The notes under the pieces are model-generated. The model was not told the origin of the DNA, ran no database searches, and saw nothing but the letters and a program-made list of their open reading frames with translations. DNA of 64,000 bases. It comes from a virus. Where the stretch lies: positions 1-64,000 of the IMG/VR virus record IMGVR_UViG_3300027908_000002. One strand, written 5' to 3'. The position numbers were made by a program, and so were the translations under genes. Shown in pieces: positions 40,478 to 49,974 of this stretch; positions within the stretch are counted from its first letter, which is position 1; each line of letters starts with the position of its first letter.

Positions 40478-40897
40478 ATGCCTCGCAAGTTCCGGCTGAC
40501 GAAAGAGCAACTAGCCAAAGAGCCGGAGATGCAGCTTCGGGAAAACTCGCGGGATGTCCTGAAGAAATTCTGGGTAGGCGTCGGCAAAGCACTGGAAAAC
40601 CAGGAGCGCTGGGCATTTGAACTTGTCTCCCGGACATACTCGTACGACAAAGGCCCCGGTGGCGTGACGATTTACAACCAGCACTTGCAGGTAGGCGGTG
40701 GTGCGGCCCCGGCGCAAACAGAGCGCGTGCGTAGTTTCGATCAAATCATTGCCAAACTGGAAGACCGCGACAAATTGGGAGCACAGCGGTTACTGGAAGC
40801 GCCGATTGAAAACTCGGAACCGGATGAAGAAGACGACGAAGATTCCGAAGACGACGACGAAATTCAGGACGCGGAAGTAGTGGAAAGTGTATCCTGA
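40478..40897 (+). CDS. Terminase small subunit candidate
   Basis: 139 aa. Helical N-terminus (LTKEQLAKEPEMQLRENSRD, VLKKFWVGVGKALENQER) and a strongly acidic tail (EDDEDSEDDDE). Position directly before the large subunit with an 11-bp overlap is the main argument. No clear HTH is seen. Confidence 0.6.
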   Translation: MPRKFRLTKEQLAKEPEMQLRENSRDVLKKFWVGVGKALENQERWAFELVSRTYSYDKGPGGVTIYNQHLQVGGGAAPAQTERVRSFDQIIAKLEDRDKLGAQRLLEAPIENSEPDEEDDEDSEDDDEIQDAEVVESVS

Positions 40898-43205
40898 ATC
40901 TCCCATTATTCTCCCGGCACGCGGGCCTTTAATCAAGCCTGCACGGGTTACTTGGGAGCGCGATCTGGAAATGTCGGAACTTGTCGAGTACTTCGATGAG
41001 CCCCGCTTCCATGACAAGAAGATAAAATCCGAAGCCGACCGGTTCCAGCTTCTTACCACCAAAGAAATAAAAGTGATTCAGGGAATTGCGGACAAGTGCC
41101 GCAAAGATTTCTCTTACGCATCACGGAATTTCTTCTGGATTACTAACAAGAAGCGCGGAGACCAGTTATTCAAGTTGTGGCCATCGCAGGAGTTAATCTA
41201 CGAGCACATGCTTCGTTTGCAGTCAAAAGGGCTGCCGATGAAGGTGATAACAATTAAAGCCCGACAATTGGGATGCTCATCTTTGATCGAGGGTCTTATT
41301 GCCTGGAAGACGATGTTCTTCCGCAACGTCAACGCCATTGTGGTTTCATTTGACCCGGACCATGCGGCGTATCTGTTTGGCATCATGCAGCATATCTATG
41401 ACTTGATGCCGTGGTGGCTGAGGCCGCAGTGCGCCGCCCGCGAGTACAAAGACGGTCTGATCTTCGAGAACCGGGATTATGACAGCCGCCGCATGAACCC
41501 AGGGCTTGTGTCTCGCGTGATGGTGCAGGCAGCTAATAAGCGAACCGGTGTCGGACAGGGAGTACGTATCAGCGCGGCGCACATTTCAGAATTCTGTGAC
41601 TTCAACCAGGATTATGCCCGTGACGTGATTGAAGAAGATTTAGGTAACGCCCTCGCAGAAGACGACCCCTCAATGTTTGCGATTCTGGAGTCCACGGCAA
41701 AAGGAACCGGTAATTACGCCTATAGGTTATGGAACAAGTGCGTGGAGTTGGGAGAAAGCGCCGAGTGGCATCCCATCTTTCTGCCGTGGTTCTTCGAAGC
41801 AACCCGCGTGACAGCGCCACCCAAAGGCTGGCGACCGGAAGAACAAGAGCGCGAGATGCGCAATCGTGTGGAAATTGAATGGACTTTCTGCCAGTCTTGC
41901 GACCGATACCAGGAACGATTCAATAAGACAGAAGATGTCGCGGATACGATATGCCAAAAATGCGGGATAGGAATTCTCAAGCCATATATTCTTACTGATG
42001 ACCAGTTGTTCTGGATGCGTCGTAAACGCAAGAACGCCGAGAAAGACTCAGAAAGCAAAAAGAAACTATTGCAGGAAATGGCAACTACAGCGGTAGAGGC
42101 GTTCCAGGTGTCTGGTATACAGGTATTTAGCGATTCCTCTCAGGAGTGGGTCAACTCTACGCTGAGACCGCCAGCACTGGAAGGATTCTTTGATAAGTCC
42201 GGGAAACTTCACGGCTGCAATCCAAAAGCGAAGAGAATGAATGCGGCGACTGGTGACTACTACGATCCGTGTTACCTAGAAGACTGTAACGCCGACCATG
42301 AATTCGGCGATGAGCACGGGGAAATGCCCATGCAAATCTGGAAATTGCCGGAGCAGGGGCAGATTTACTGTATTGGTGCCGACGTGGCCGAAGGACTGGG
42401 CGGGGAAGCCGACTACAGCGTCGGGTTTGTTTTAAAAGTAAGCCAGCACGGCGGCATTGACGAAGAAGTTGCCTCGTTTCGGTCCAATACAACGGACCCA
42501 ATTGCCTTCGCTCACGTGCTCAACTATCTTGGCCGATGGTACAACGATGCCCTGATGTGCATCGAAGTTAACCGCTACGATACGACGGCGAGCACGATTC
42601 GGTTTAATCTCCAGTACCCAAACCTGTACCGCTGGAAGCATCTGGACTCATTACAGATTCTTTCCAATAAACTGGGCTGGTATACGCAGTCCAATTCCAA
42701 ACCGCGCCTCTATCAGACGTGGCATAAGTTAACCAAGCAGCACCTGATTGTCGTTTATTCGCGGAATATCGCCGAAGAGATGAAGACGTTTATCAAAGAC
42801 GACTATGACGAACGTGGCGCGGGCAGCGAAAAAGGTTCCAACGACGATCACTTGATGGCGGCCATGATTGCGCTGTATTGTGCTCACGAGGGCGAATGGG
42901 ACGACAGTTTGGGGCAGATGAACTTCGCCAGCCGCGAACTTACCATGGAGAGCGCCCCGTGGCATATGTCCTGTGCAGGTTGCCAGTTGCTTTGGCCAGC
43001 GCATAGCAACCGCGATGACCAGAACTGCCCTCGCTGCGGGTCGATGATGATTTCCGGTACGTCAAACCGAAACCAGGGTTCCACGGGCTACCAGGCGAAC
43101 CCATTCGAAGACGGGCAAATTGGCAGGCGTGAAGCTCAGGAGTACCACGTTTCAACGGATACCACTGAAGAAGAAATGACGGAGCCGGAGTACACGTCTC
43201 TATAG
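40887..43205 (+). CDS. Terminase large subunit with zinc-ribbon insertions
   Basis: 772 aa from GTG 40887. IKARQLGCSS (Walker A-like terminase variant, ~124), VRISAAHISEFCDF (Walker B/Glu, ~235), FAILESTAKGTG (coupling motif). Nuclease: IGADVAEGLGGEADYSVGFV (first Asp, ~500) and SNDDHLMAAMIALY (last acidic pair, ~650). Two Cys pairs interrupt the middle (CQSC/CQKC, ~332-355) and a C-terminal ribbon CAGC/CPRC lies at ~690-715. Packages DNA. Its stop lies in a palindrome. Confidence 0.9.
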   Translation: MYPESPIILPARGPLIKPARVTWERDLEMSELVEYFDEPRFHDKKIKSEADRFQLLTTKEIKVIQGIADKCRKDFSYASRNFFWITNKKRGDQLFKLWPSQELIYEHMLRLQSKGLPMKVITIKARQLGCSSLIEGLIAWKTMFFRNVNAIVVSFDPDHAAYLFGIMQHIYDLMPWWLRPQCAAREYKDGLIFENRDYDSRRMNPGLVSRVMVQAANKRTGVGQGVRISAAHISEFCDFNQDYARDVIEEDLGNALAEDDPSMFAILESTAKGTGNYAYRLWNKCVELGESAEWHPIFLPWFFEATRVTAPPKGWRPEEQEREMRNRVEIEWTFCQSCDRYQERFNKTEDVADTICQKCGIGILKPYILTDDQLFWMRRKRKNAEKDSESKKKLLQEMATTAVEAFQVSGIQVFSDSSQEWVNSTLRPPALEGFFDKSGKLHGCNPKAKRMNAATGDYYDPCYLEDCNADHEFGDEHGEMPMQIWKLPEQGQIYCIGADVAEGLGGEADYSVGFVLKVSQHGGIDEEVASFRSNTTDPIAFAHVLNYLGRWYNDALMCIEVNRYDTTASTIRFNLQYPNLYRWKHLDSLQILSNKLGWYTQSNSKPRLYQTWHKLTKQHLIVVYSRNIAEEMKTFIKDDYDERGAGSEKGSNDDHLMAAMIALYCAHEGEWDDSLGQMNFASRELTMESAPWHMSCAGCQLLWPAHSNRDDQNCPRCGSMMISGTSNRNQGSTGYQANPFEDGQIGRREAQEYHVSTDTTEEEMTEPEYTSL

Positions 43206-43211
43206 ATACGT
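43194..43211. repeat. Dispersed palindrome copy 9 (over a stop codon)
   Basis: ACGTCTCTATAGATACGT; contains the TAG of the terminase large subunit. Confidence 0.8.
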
Positions 43212-43245
43212 TAGATAACGGCCATATACATGCTGTACGGATAGT

Positions 43246-43473
43246 ATGTTCCCACAGTCTTTAATCTACTTCGTCATCACTCTGATCATTATTGGCGTGC
43301 TCTTATGGGCCGCTCAGAAGCTAATTGCTTTGATTCCAATGAACGATACCATTCGCCAGGTGGTACTAGTACTGGTTACGGTGTTTCTGTTGATTTGGCT
43401 GCTTTACGCCATAATGGGCCTGATTGGCGGCGGGTTGTCATTCCCTGTGTATAGTCGCCCACTGGTCCGCTGA
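43246..43473 (+). CDS. Two-helix membrane protein, holin candidate
   Basis: 75 aa. Two helices (LIYFVITLIIIGVLLWAA; VVLVLVTVFLLIWLLYAIMG) separated by a short charged turn: class II-like holin layout, but no endolysin is adjacent. Confidence 0.5.
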   Translation: MFPQSLIYFVITLIIIGVLLWAAQKLIALIPMNDTIRQVVLVLVTVFLLIWLLYAIMGLIGGGLSFPVYSRPLVR

Positions 43474-43500
43474 GATACCTTACTTCCGTTCACGTTTGTA

Positions 43501-43509
43501 TGTTATGTT
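43501..43509 (+). promoter_or_regulatory. Extended -10 promoter for 43516
   Basis: TG-T-TATGTT, then 6 nt (GGTTGC) to ATG 43516; the same GGTTGC precedes ATG 62489. Confidence 0.55.
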
Positions 43510-43515
43510 GGTTGC

Positions 43516-44208
43516 ATGGCAAACAAACCATCGAGCGCTGCGGTGCAACTTCAGGTCCCGGTGATCATTTCCCAGGAGTCGCTGGCGTTCCTGAGAAAGA
43601 ACAGCCGCGACGGCGACGTGAGCGCGACTCTTGCCGGGTGGACCAGTTACTGGCTGGATAACCAGGCGCGCGGTGGTATCTTGCTGGAACCAGCGGATCA
43701 CGACGGAATCGCGGAGGCCAATGGTGGCAAGAGATTTAAGGATTCCCGGTCGCTGACGGCGGCGATACTGAGGGGTCTGAATCGCGACGAAGGTGGTTTC
43801 AGCTTCCGGATCTCAATCGACCCATCACATGTTCAACCGTTAAAGGAACAAGCTGAAATCTCCAATATGACAACCGAAGAACTTCTCAACGGTGTTGTAA
43901 ATCAGTGTTTTACAAATGGCTGGCTGTGGGCGCTCGATCCTGTTGGTGGCAGAAGTATCCCGTTCACTCAGGAAATGATTGCAGCCACGGCGGCGGCTTG
44001 CGGGAAACACGGCATCGACTCATCGGACATTTCTGGTTTATTGGCGGAGGATAGGTTCCTGCCGGTAAGCCGAACGGCAAAAACCAAACTCACAGAGGTT
44101 ACTGGTAAGAGAGATGTGATGTCGGTCGATGTGGATATCCTGATGGACGAACTGGCGTCCCTCCGTAAAGAAGTAGTGGAACTTAGAAAACAACCGGTGG
44201 CGGTGTAA
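43516..44208 (+). CDS. Protein with possible tandem RHH-like segments
   Basis: 230 aa. Two similar strand-helix-helix stretches (VPVIISQESLAFLRKNSRDG; FSFRISIDPSHVQPLKEQAE followed by TTEELLNGVVNQCF) and a C-terminal coiled coil. Could be a DNA-binding regulator. Not recognised as a virion component. Confidence 0.5.
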   Translation: MANKPSSAAVQLQVPVIISQESLAFLRKNSRDGDVSATLAGWTSYWLDNQARGGILLEPADHDGIAEANGGKRFKDSRSLTAAILRGLNRDEGGFSFRISIDPSHVQPLKEQAEISNMTTEELLNGVVNQCFTNGWLWALDPVGGRSIPFTQEMIAATAAACGKHGIDSSDISGLLAEDRFLPVSRTAKTKLTEVTGKRDVMSVDVDILMDELASLRKEVVELRKQPVAV

Positions 44209-44212
44209 CACC

Positions 44213-44488
44213 GTGAAAGCCGTAACGCCAGTTGTTCCAGGCATGGAGTTGCCGATAAAGGTCTACGCCAAAGACCAGCCGCAATATATACCGCTTCCGT
44301 GCTTTGCATTAGGCGACCCGCAAGGCACAATCACGATTCGCTGGCAATTGTCATGGAAGGAGCGATTCGAAGTATTTCTTGGTGGCTCGATCTGGCATCA
44401 GGTATTGACCTTCGGCCATAGACTACAGCCCATTAAAATCACAACTGAGTGCCCGCTAGTAAACATCCCGGACGATGCAGGAGAATAA
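44213..44488 (+). CDS. Conserved small phage protein
   Basis: 91 aa from GTG. WQLSWKERFEVFLGGSIWHQ and LTFGHRLQPIKI match a short phage protein family (WRLSWxERL...LTFGxPLQP) of unknown role frequently near packaging genes. Confidence 0.65.
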   Translation: MKAVTPVVPGMELPIKVYAKDQPQYIPLPCFALGDPQGTITIRWQLSWKERFEVFLGGSIWHQVLTFGHRLQPIKITTECPLVNIPDDAGE

Positions 44489-44492
44489 AACC

Positions 44493-44834
44493 ATGAAACT
44501 ACTGTTATTTGTCGCATTAATTGGCGTCGCCTCCGCGCAGAACGCCAATGTGTTCGTGTTGAAGCCATCCGAAACGGCTACGGTTAAGGCGGCATACGGA
44601 GACGTAGTTGACGCCCAAAACGCACTAACCGAAGCGCAAAAACGGTTTAACCAGGTAAAGTCCAAAATCGCGGCATCGCATGGCATTAAGGACTCCGATG
44701 GAGACTTTAACCCGGACTTCACGGCGTTCCAGGGCCGGATTATTAGCGGGTGGACGTGGGGAAACGGCACGTACGCCATATGTGATGGCTCTACGTCACC
44801 GGCGTGTTGCTCTTCAACTATCATTACTCAGTAG
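44493..44834 (+). CDS. Secreted small protein
   Basis: 113 aa from ATG 44493. MKLLLFVALIGVASA then Q: Sec signal with ASA|Q cleavage. Coiled-coil body, C-terminal ACCSS. Embedded between late genes; function unknown. Confidence 0.6.
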   Translation: MKLLLFVALIGVASAQNANVFVLKPSETATVKAAYGDVVDAQNALTEAQKRFNQVKSKIAASHGIKDSDGDFNPDFTAFQGRIISGWTWGNGTYAICDGSTSPACCSSTIITQ

Positions 44835-44845
44835 GGGATTAACCT

Positions 44846-45358
44846 ATGAATCGACGATCAATCTTTAAGTTGCTGGCCGCGCCAGCGGCGGTGGCCGTGG
44901 TAAGAGCCGAGAATAAACCAGAATCTGTTGATACCTATGAGAAGCCTAAAGAAGTCGATTCGTTCCAGCACGGCCCTTGGAAGATCACATGGAGCGGGTG
45001 GAAGGACGAGCACGCCAGCGAGTTACTGTACGGCCAATGGACCGCTACTATGCCTGTCGGGGAGAACCTGGATTGGTATTTTCACGGCATCGTGGCTTTG
45101 ACTACCGGGCATATTGGTGTCTACCACATGGCGGATATGTTTAATCTTTCGCAAAAAGAAGGCGAACCGTGGATCACGGAACGATCCACCGATTACCAGC
45201 GTGAAGCCCAAGCGCATCGGACATTAAAGAGGCTGATGGAATACTTGAAAACCAATCCACTCGCCAATCCCAACAACTGCTTTCTATGCGGACCACCTGA
45301 TAAGTATGCGGGAAACTTAAAACTGGCCCTGAAGCACGGCCCGCAAGAAAGATACTGA
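44846..45358 (+). CDS. Tat-signal exported protein
   Basis: 170 aa. MNRRSIFKLLAAPAAVAVVRA is a twin-arginine leader (RRSIFK, then Ala-rich h-region). The mature part contains KITWSGWKDEHASELLYGQW and no recognised domain. Export in a folded state is implied. Confidence 0.6.
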   Translation: MNRRSIFKLLAAPAAVAVVRAENKPESVDTYEKPKEVDSFQHGPWKITWSGWKDEHASELLYGQWTATMPVGENLDWYFHGIVALTTGHIGVYHMADMFNLSQKEGEPWITERSTDYQREAQAHRTLKRLMEYLKTNPLANPNNCFLCGPPDKYAGNLKLALKHGPQERY

Positions 45359-45361
45359 CCC

Positions 45362-45571
45362 ATGCCAGCCGAAACCAGACGCACGTCAACCGAGACCCTG
45401 GTGAGCGCCATGGAGGACATGGGCACCAGTGAAGCCAGGGACTGCCTGGTTATCTACACCAACCAGAACGGAGACCTGTGCTGGAGTTGCACCAGCGATT
45501 CTTTTACCGTCAAGTTCGGACTGTTGGAAGCCTGTAAACAGGCCATGGTTCAGAAGTTCCGGGAGTTGTAG
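45362..45571 (+). CDS. Small protein, unknown
   Basis: 69 aa; CLVIYTNQNGDLCWSCTSDS looks like a strand pair. Short phage proteins of this type are common; no function known. Confidence 0.55.
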   Translation: MPAETRRTSTETLVSAMEDMGTSEARDCLVIYTNQNGDLCWSCTSDSFTVKFGLLEACKQAMVQKFREL

Positions 45572-45577
45572 ATTTTT

Positions 45578-46342
45578 ATGATTATAAATAATATATTTGA
45601 AACATTTAAGTCGTGGATAACTGGCCGTAAAAATCCTCCCGGCTGGGCCATTTCGTGGGAGAAGCCTAAGTCGGATACTGCCATTGGGTGCTGGGTTGGG
45701 TTGCCAGTATCCGGCCAGCGCCATGTGGCACTGAGGGTTCTGGTGAATAAGCCACTGCGTGAGCCGAGTGAGCATGGTTATTACCGCGATTATTTCTTTG
45801 CTCTTGGCGAGCCAGTCAAAACGTGTGATCATGTGTTAATTATTAATAAGCCAAAGACAAAGATCAGGAAAGAAATAAAGAAAGCCATAAGCGACGGATA
45901 CGCTCGAATGCTGGTGTTAATACACTCGGTTGACTGCTATGGAGAGCGCAACACGCCACTCTACGAAAAGGAAAACGGGGATCGGATTCGGTTTAAGCCG
46001 GAAGGATACGAAGAAACCGTTGGGATGACCGCCGAGCAGCAGGAAGAGCACGATAGATTCCAGGCATTCAGCAAAAACCCACCGCCCCTATGGGCTCTGA
46101 TGAATGTTACTTTTGGCGAACTATGGCACCATGAGGAATACCCAACTCTGGTTTCTTGTGGATATCTAGCATGGGAGCACATCAACAGATATCGGGATTC
46201 TGGTGGCATTAAAGAAGTTGACAAATTTTGCGGAACTCCCATGGTACTAGACAGATCACTCAAACCTGGTCAAGTTTCGTTTACCGACAGTAAACATCCA
46301 GGCGATCCAAAATTCAACCGCATTATAGAGATGCCGGATTAG
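45578..46342 (+). CDS. Unrecognised protein
   Basis: 254 aa. Soluble alpha/beta composition with HVLIINKPKTKIRKEIKKAI and GYARMLVLIHSVDCYG. No motif assigned. Lies among late rightward genes upstream of the portal. Confidence 0.55.
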   Translation: MIINNIFETFKSWITGRKNPPGWAISWEKPKSDTAIGCWVGLPVSGQRHVALRVLVNKPLREPSEHGYYRDYFFALGEPVKTCDHVLIINKPKTKIRKEIKKAISDGYARMLVLIHSVDCYGERNTPLYEKENGDRIRFKPEGYEETVGMTAEQQEEHDRFQAFSKNPPPLWALMNVTFGELWHHEEYPTLVSCGYLAWEHINRYRDSGGIKEVDKFCGTPMVLDRSLKPGQVSFTDSKHPGDPKFNRIIEMPD

Positions 46343-46356
46343 GCGCAACTGTAATC

Positions 46357-46761
46357 ATGCCACTCTACGACAACGTGTGTCACCCATGCCGCCGCAAGTT
46401 CGAATGGCTGGCGAAGTCCCATGAATCCACAGACCCCCGGTGTCCGGATTGCGATGGCCCCACGGAGCGACTGGTGGGAGCGCCGAACGTGATCTGGACG
46501 AAGCCAATATCTGAATACGGCAATAAGAATGCCGAGACGTACCAAAAAGATTTGAAGAACGGCGGACACTGGACTTTCGAAAAAAACTCAGATGCAGCCC
46601 AGTTAGCCGGTAAACCATTGCCCGTATTTATTCGCAACGAGAAAGATAACGCCGACTACTGCCGCCGAGAGAAACTAATCAATCCAAAAGACTTGCCATC
46701 GAATCTGAAAGTGTCGGCTGGCGGCGATAGTTATGAAACAGCGAACAGGAGCGAAGTATGA
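46357..46761 (+). CDS. FmdB-family zinc-ribbon protein
   Basis: 134 aa. MPLYDNVCHPCRRKFEW and PRCPDCDGPTERL reproduce the FmdB-type ribbon (MPxYDYxCxxCGxxFE...CPxCG). The C-terminal ~80 residues form an extra domain. Phages often carry such proteins near head genes; role unclear. Confidence 0.75.
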   Translation: MPLYDNVCHPCRRKFEWLAKSHESTDPRCPDCDGPTERLVGAPNVIWTKPISEYGNKNAETYQKDLKNGGHWTFEKNSDAAQLAGKPLPVFIRNEKDNADYCRREKLINPKDLPSNLKVSAGGDSYETANRSEV

Positions 46762-46934
46762 AGACATTTAAAGTACAAGTTTACATGAGAGACATAGAGC
46801 ACACAGTTCAGGCGGAAAGCGTAACAGTGGTAGGTAATGATCATGGGGATTGGCTGCAATTCACCAAGGACGGTGTGGTGGTTGCCTCATTTCAGGGTAG
46901 CTCCGTTGTCGGCTGGTGGATTTCACAGGACTAG
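46758..46934 (+). CDS. 58-aa beta-rich protein
   Basis: MKTFKVQVYMRDIEHTVQAE then VVVASFQGSSVVGWWIS: a probable small beta-sheet domain. ATGA-coupled to the FmdB-like gene. Confidence 0.6.
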   Translation: MKTFKVQVYMRDIEHTVQAESVTVVGNDHGDWLQFTKDGVVVASFQGSSVVGWWISQD

Positions 46935-46936
46935 TC

Positions 46937-47125
46937 ATGAACCCGGAACCCACAGAAATTCAGGCGCGTGTGATGGCGTTCGAAGATCGGTTTGTAGTCA
47001 ACCGGCAAGAGGGCCACTGTGTGGACTGGATGGGCGCGCGCCGCGACGATTTCACAGGGTTCTGCCAGTATCTGAGGGACCGGCAGTATCTGCGGGCATT
47101 CCTGAAAGACCAAGCGTCTTTGTAA
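46937..47125 (+). CDS. Small protein, unknown
   Basis: 62 aa from ATG 46937; ends Gln-Ala-Ser-Leu-stop inside a palindrome. RDDFTGFCQYLRDRQYLRAF is helical. Unknown. Confidence 0.55.
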   Translation: MNPEPTEIQARVMAFEDRFVVNRQEGHCVDWMGARRDDFTGFCQYLRDRQYLRAFLKDQASL

Positions 47126-47131
47126 AGACGT
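47114..47131. repeat. Dispersed palindrome copy 10 (over a stop codon)
   Basis: GCGTCTTTGTAAAGACGT; contains the TAA of 46937-47125 and lies 16 bp before the portal gene. Confidence 0.8.
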
Positions 47132-47146
47132 GCGAAACTTAACTAG

Positions 47147-49021
47147 ATGGCATATGAAGAAATACCCCGCGCTCCTGTACGAATGGGCAAGTCCGAACGT
47201 TTCGACGTGGCCGATGGTTATGAGAGAAAAATTGAAAATTTCCGCATGGCCTCCCGCGAAGAGGCATTCCGTACCCACAAGTTAAACCACGAATCGGCCA
47301 AGATTCACGGGTACATTCAGGCGCTTCTGGGGGATGGTTTCTGGGCGGCGAATCATCGGCGCTGGCGCTCTCGGTTCGTGGATAACCGGCTGGCCAAGTG
47401 CCGACTGGACCATCTGGCGCAACTGACCGATACCAGACCGGTAATTGATGTTTCTACTTCTGTAGACGCTTATAAGAAAACGGCTCAGGTCATTGCCGCC
47501 GACATCCGCGAGATGTGGACCCGTAAAGACTGGGACCTGAAGCTCGTAAGAACCGCCGACATTGCCGACTGCTACGGAACCGGGTTCATGCGCCTGGGCG
47601 CGGCGTGGCCTGGGGAGCAGAACGCTCTGCCGTGCGGGCCGGATCAGGTACTGCCGATTCAGCCTGGGTTTGATATTCAGGAATCTGCGGCGGTATTGTT
47701 CCGGACGTGGAAGAGTGTATGGTGGATAAAACAAAAGTTCCCGTTTTCGTCGAACGGCATTGAGCGGGAAATATTAAATCAGCCGCTCTACGGGACATCC
47801 GGGTACAGCGCTGATATCACTTTTAACAGGCCATCGTACATCGACGAATACACCTGGAACGGTCTGTCGCAGGGCATGAAGCGGTTACTGGGTGTCCGGG
47901 GGATGCCGACGCAGGACCCCTCAGCCGGGCAATACTACAAGACTCTGGAGATCGAAGAGTTATTTGTTGACGACCCTACGCCTAACGAATCCACCAGCGA
48001 AATTATTGTTTCTGATCCGTTCCTGCCGTTCGATGCCCATAATTGGTGGTACAGAGTAAAGCCGTCACAGAGGCTGTTTCCCAGAAAGCGCCACCTGGTT
48101 TTTGCCGGTAGCAAGCTACTGAGTGACGGGCCAGCGCCTTACTGGCACGGGCTCTACCCGTTTGCGATGTTGCAGTTTAACCCGGTCTTCTGGAGCTTCT
48201 GGGGGCTGTCCAAGTACCGGGACCTGTTGCCAATCAATATCGCTATGAACGAAATCGTTGCCGGGTGTATGGACTTGATTAAACGCGCGCTGAACCCCAC
48301 GGCGATTACCAAAGAAGGCGCAGTCTCCCCGGCAGCATGGAAAGAATTCTATCCCGATCTGCCGGGCATGAAGCTCCGTGTCGGCGCTAATGAGCAGTTG
48401 ACGAATGCCCTGCGTTACATGGAGAGCCCGCAAATCCCGGCTTACGTGGTCCAGATGCTGACGGGATGGCTGGCACCGGAGTTTGACCGGATGTCTGGCG
48501 CAGTGGATGTGGCGTCTATGGGGCGCAAGAAACAGAACCCTGGCGGAGACACAATTGATTCCATGAAAGATGCCCAGAATACCAATCTGAGGCTCGAAGA
48601 ACGCCAGTTGGAAATATTTCTTAGGGATGCCGGAAAACAAGTCGTAAGCAACGATTTACAGTTCTCGACTACGACGTTCAGATTACAGCGTCTGGGAGAA
48701 TCCGGGTTGACGCCATCGGACTTTAACGAGAACTCAGGGAACATGCTTCCGGAAGACGAAGCGGCGCGTCCGGATTTCTGGAAGCAGTTTGCTTTAACTA
48801 TAAGTGCCGGTTCGCTGCACTCGGGAGCCAAAGACAAAGAGAAGCAGATTGCCATTAATCTGGCCGGTAAGCGCCTGTTGCCGATCCGAAGCATGTATGA
48901 CAAGTTGGAGATACCGGACGGGGCCAATGTTTTCAAGTCTCTGATAGAAGAAGAGAAGATGACGGCAGAAGCCACGGGCGGGAAAAAAACAGGGCCGACG
49001 AGCGGGAAGAGGGAGAAATAA
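47147..49021 (+). CDS. Portal protein
   Basis: 624 aa. Helical start, YGTGFMRLGAAWPG and the LPINIAMNEIVAGCMDLIKR wing/crown region, LTGWLAPEFDRMSG and a C-terminal amphipathic part fit P22/podovirus-type portals. Position after terminase and before scaffold/capsid supports it. Forms the dodecameric DNA channel. Confidence 0.75.
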   Translation: MAYEEIPRAPVRMGKSERFDVADGYERKIENFRMASREEAFRTHKLNHESAKIHGYIQALLGDGFWAANHRRWRSRFVDNRLAKCRLDHLAQLTDTRPVIDVSTSVDAYKKTAQVIAADIREMWTRKDWDLKLVRTADIADCYGTGFMRLGAAWPGEQNALPCGPDQVLPIQPGFDIQESAAVLFRTWKSVWWIKQKFPFSSNGIEREILNQPLYGTSGYSADITFNRPSYIDEYTWNGLSQGMKRLLGVRGMPTQDPSAGQYYKTLEIEELFVDDPTPNESTSEIIVSDPFLPFDAHNWWYRVKPSQRLFPRKRHLVFAGSKLLSDGPAPYWHGLYPFAMLQFNPVFWSFWGLSKYRDLLPINIAMNEIVAGCMDLIKRALNPTAITKEGAVSPAAWKEFYPDLPGMKLRVGANEQLTNALRYMESPQIPAYVVQMLTGWLAPEFDRMSGAVDVASMGRKKQNPGGDTIDSMKDAQNTNLRLEERQLEIFLRDAGKQVVSNDLQFSTTTFRLQRLGESGLTPSDFNENSGNMLPEDEAARPDFWKQFALTISAGSLHSGAKDKEKQIAINLAGKRLLPIRSMYDKLEIPDGANVFKSLIEEEKMTAEATGGKKTGPTSGKREK

Positions 49022-49022
49022 A

Positions 49023-49466
49023 ATGACGGTTGCGGAGATTGAATCGCGTATACAAAAAGCCTACAATGAAGATGTGAGCATGGCTAACTTACTGATCGAC
49101 GGTCAAAGCAATCCGACATGGGGTCCCTCAGTGGAACAGAGGTTGGTGCAGGCCGCACAGAATTCAGCCAATCTGGCATACCAGGATTTAATGAACGATG
49201 CCATCAGTTTGGGCAAGAGCCAGCAACAGGGTAATGCAGAGCAGTCGCTACAGAACGCGCTCGACTGGAATCAGAAGCAGGCGGTCGGTATGGGTGGATA
49301 CACGCCTAGTACAACGAACTGGGCTGGGTATGCTTCCAACGTCACCTACGTTTCCGGTATCTGGGGCGGCTTGCCGTACCCATCGCCAGAATCACAGAAA
49401 CCAGCCAAGCCGGAATTAAAACTTACGCCGATCCAGCGCGGCAAAAGAATCATCGACCTCGAATAG
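49023..49466 (+). CDS. Late protein, unknown
   Basis: 147 aa immediately after the portal. Gln/Asn-rich helices (AEQSLQNALDWNQKQAVG), then Tyr/Gly/Pro-rich. Possibly head-assembly accessory. Confidence 0.55.
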   Translation: MTVAEIESRIQKAYNEDVSMANLLIDGQSNPTWGPSVEQRLVQAAQNSANLAYQDLMNDAISLGKSQQQGNAEQSLQNALDWNQKQAVGMGGYTPSTTNWAGYASNVTYVSGIWGGLPYPSPESQKPAKPELKLTPIQRGKRIIDLE

Positions 49467-49471
49467 TATTT

Positions 49472-49720
49472 ATGCCGGATTTCGAGAAACAATATAACGA
49501 ACTGGTTGACGCCTTGTGTTCTAAATCGTGGATGGGAAGAACCCGTCATACTTCTGTTGTATCCCTCGCAAAGAGGTTACGTGACCGGCAATTAATTATT
49601 CGCCCAGTCGATTCTGATACCGATGCCATGCTTGCCAGTGGATATTGCACCCGTTTAAGTGGGCACCCAGGACCCTGTAACGGATTTCCACGCAGTGAAT
49701 GCCAATCCGCGTCTCTATAA
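49472..49720 (+). CDS. Small protein ending in palindrome
   Basis: 82 aa; DFEKQYNELVDALCSKSWMG start and CTRLSGHPGPCNGFPRSEC motif; final Ala-Ser-Leu-stop encoded by the palindrome. Unknown. Confidence 0.55.
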   Translation: MPDFEKQYNELVDALCSKSWMGRTRHTSVVSLAKRLRDRQLIIRPVDSDTDAMLASGYCTRLSGHPGPCNGFPRSECQSASL

Positions 49721-49726
49721 AGACGC
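49709..49726. repeat. Dispersed palindrome copy 11 (over a stop codon)
   Basis: GCGTCTCTATAAAGACGC; contains the TAA of 49472-49720. Confidence 0.85.
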
Positions 49727-49869
49727 CTTTGCGTTATATACAAAGCACATTTTAATCCCACCTGTCTACAGTTTAAGAAAATAATTATCATTTCCAGTCT
49801 TGTAAACACACAAACTCCCTTGTGTGCGATTCAACACGTTTGCTAGCCTGAATTTGGGTATCAAGTTCT

Positions 49870-49920
49870 ATGGCTCGAAAAGCAAAGCGGGGCATGAAGC
49901 GCGGGAAGATGCGTTACTAG
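49870..49920 (+). CDS. 16-aa basic micro-ORF
   Basis: MARKAKRGMKRGKMRY: nine Lys/Arg in sixteen residues. Similar in composition to the next micro-ORF. Translation is uncertain. Confidence 0.35.
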   Translation: MARKAKRGMKRGKMRY

Positions 49921-49974
49921 GCTTTCAGGCCCGGTAACCCGTCAACTCATTTTCAAAAAAGGGGGTAACCACAA

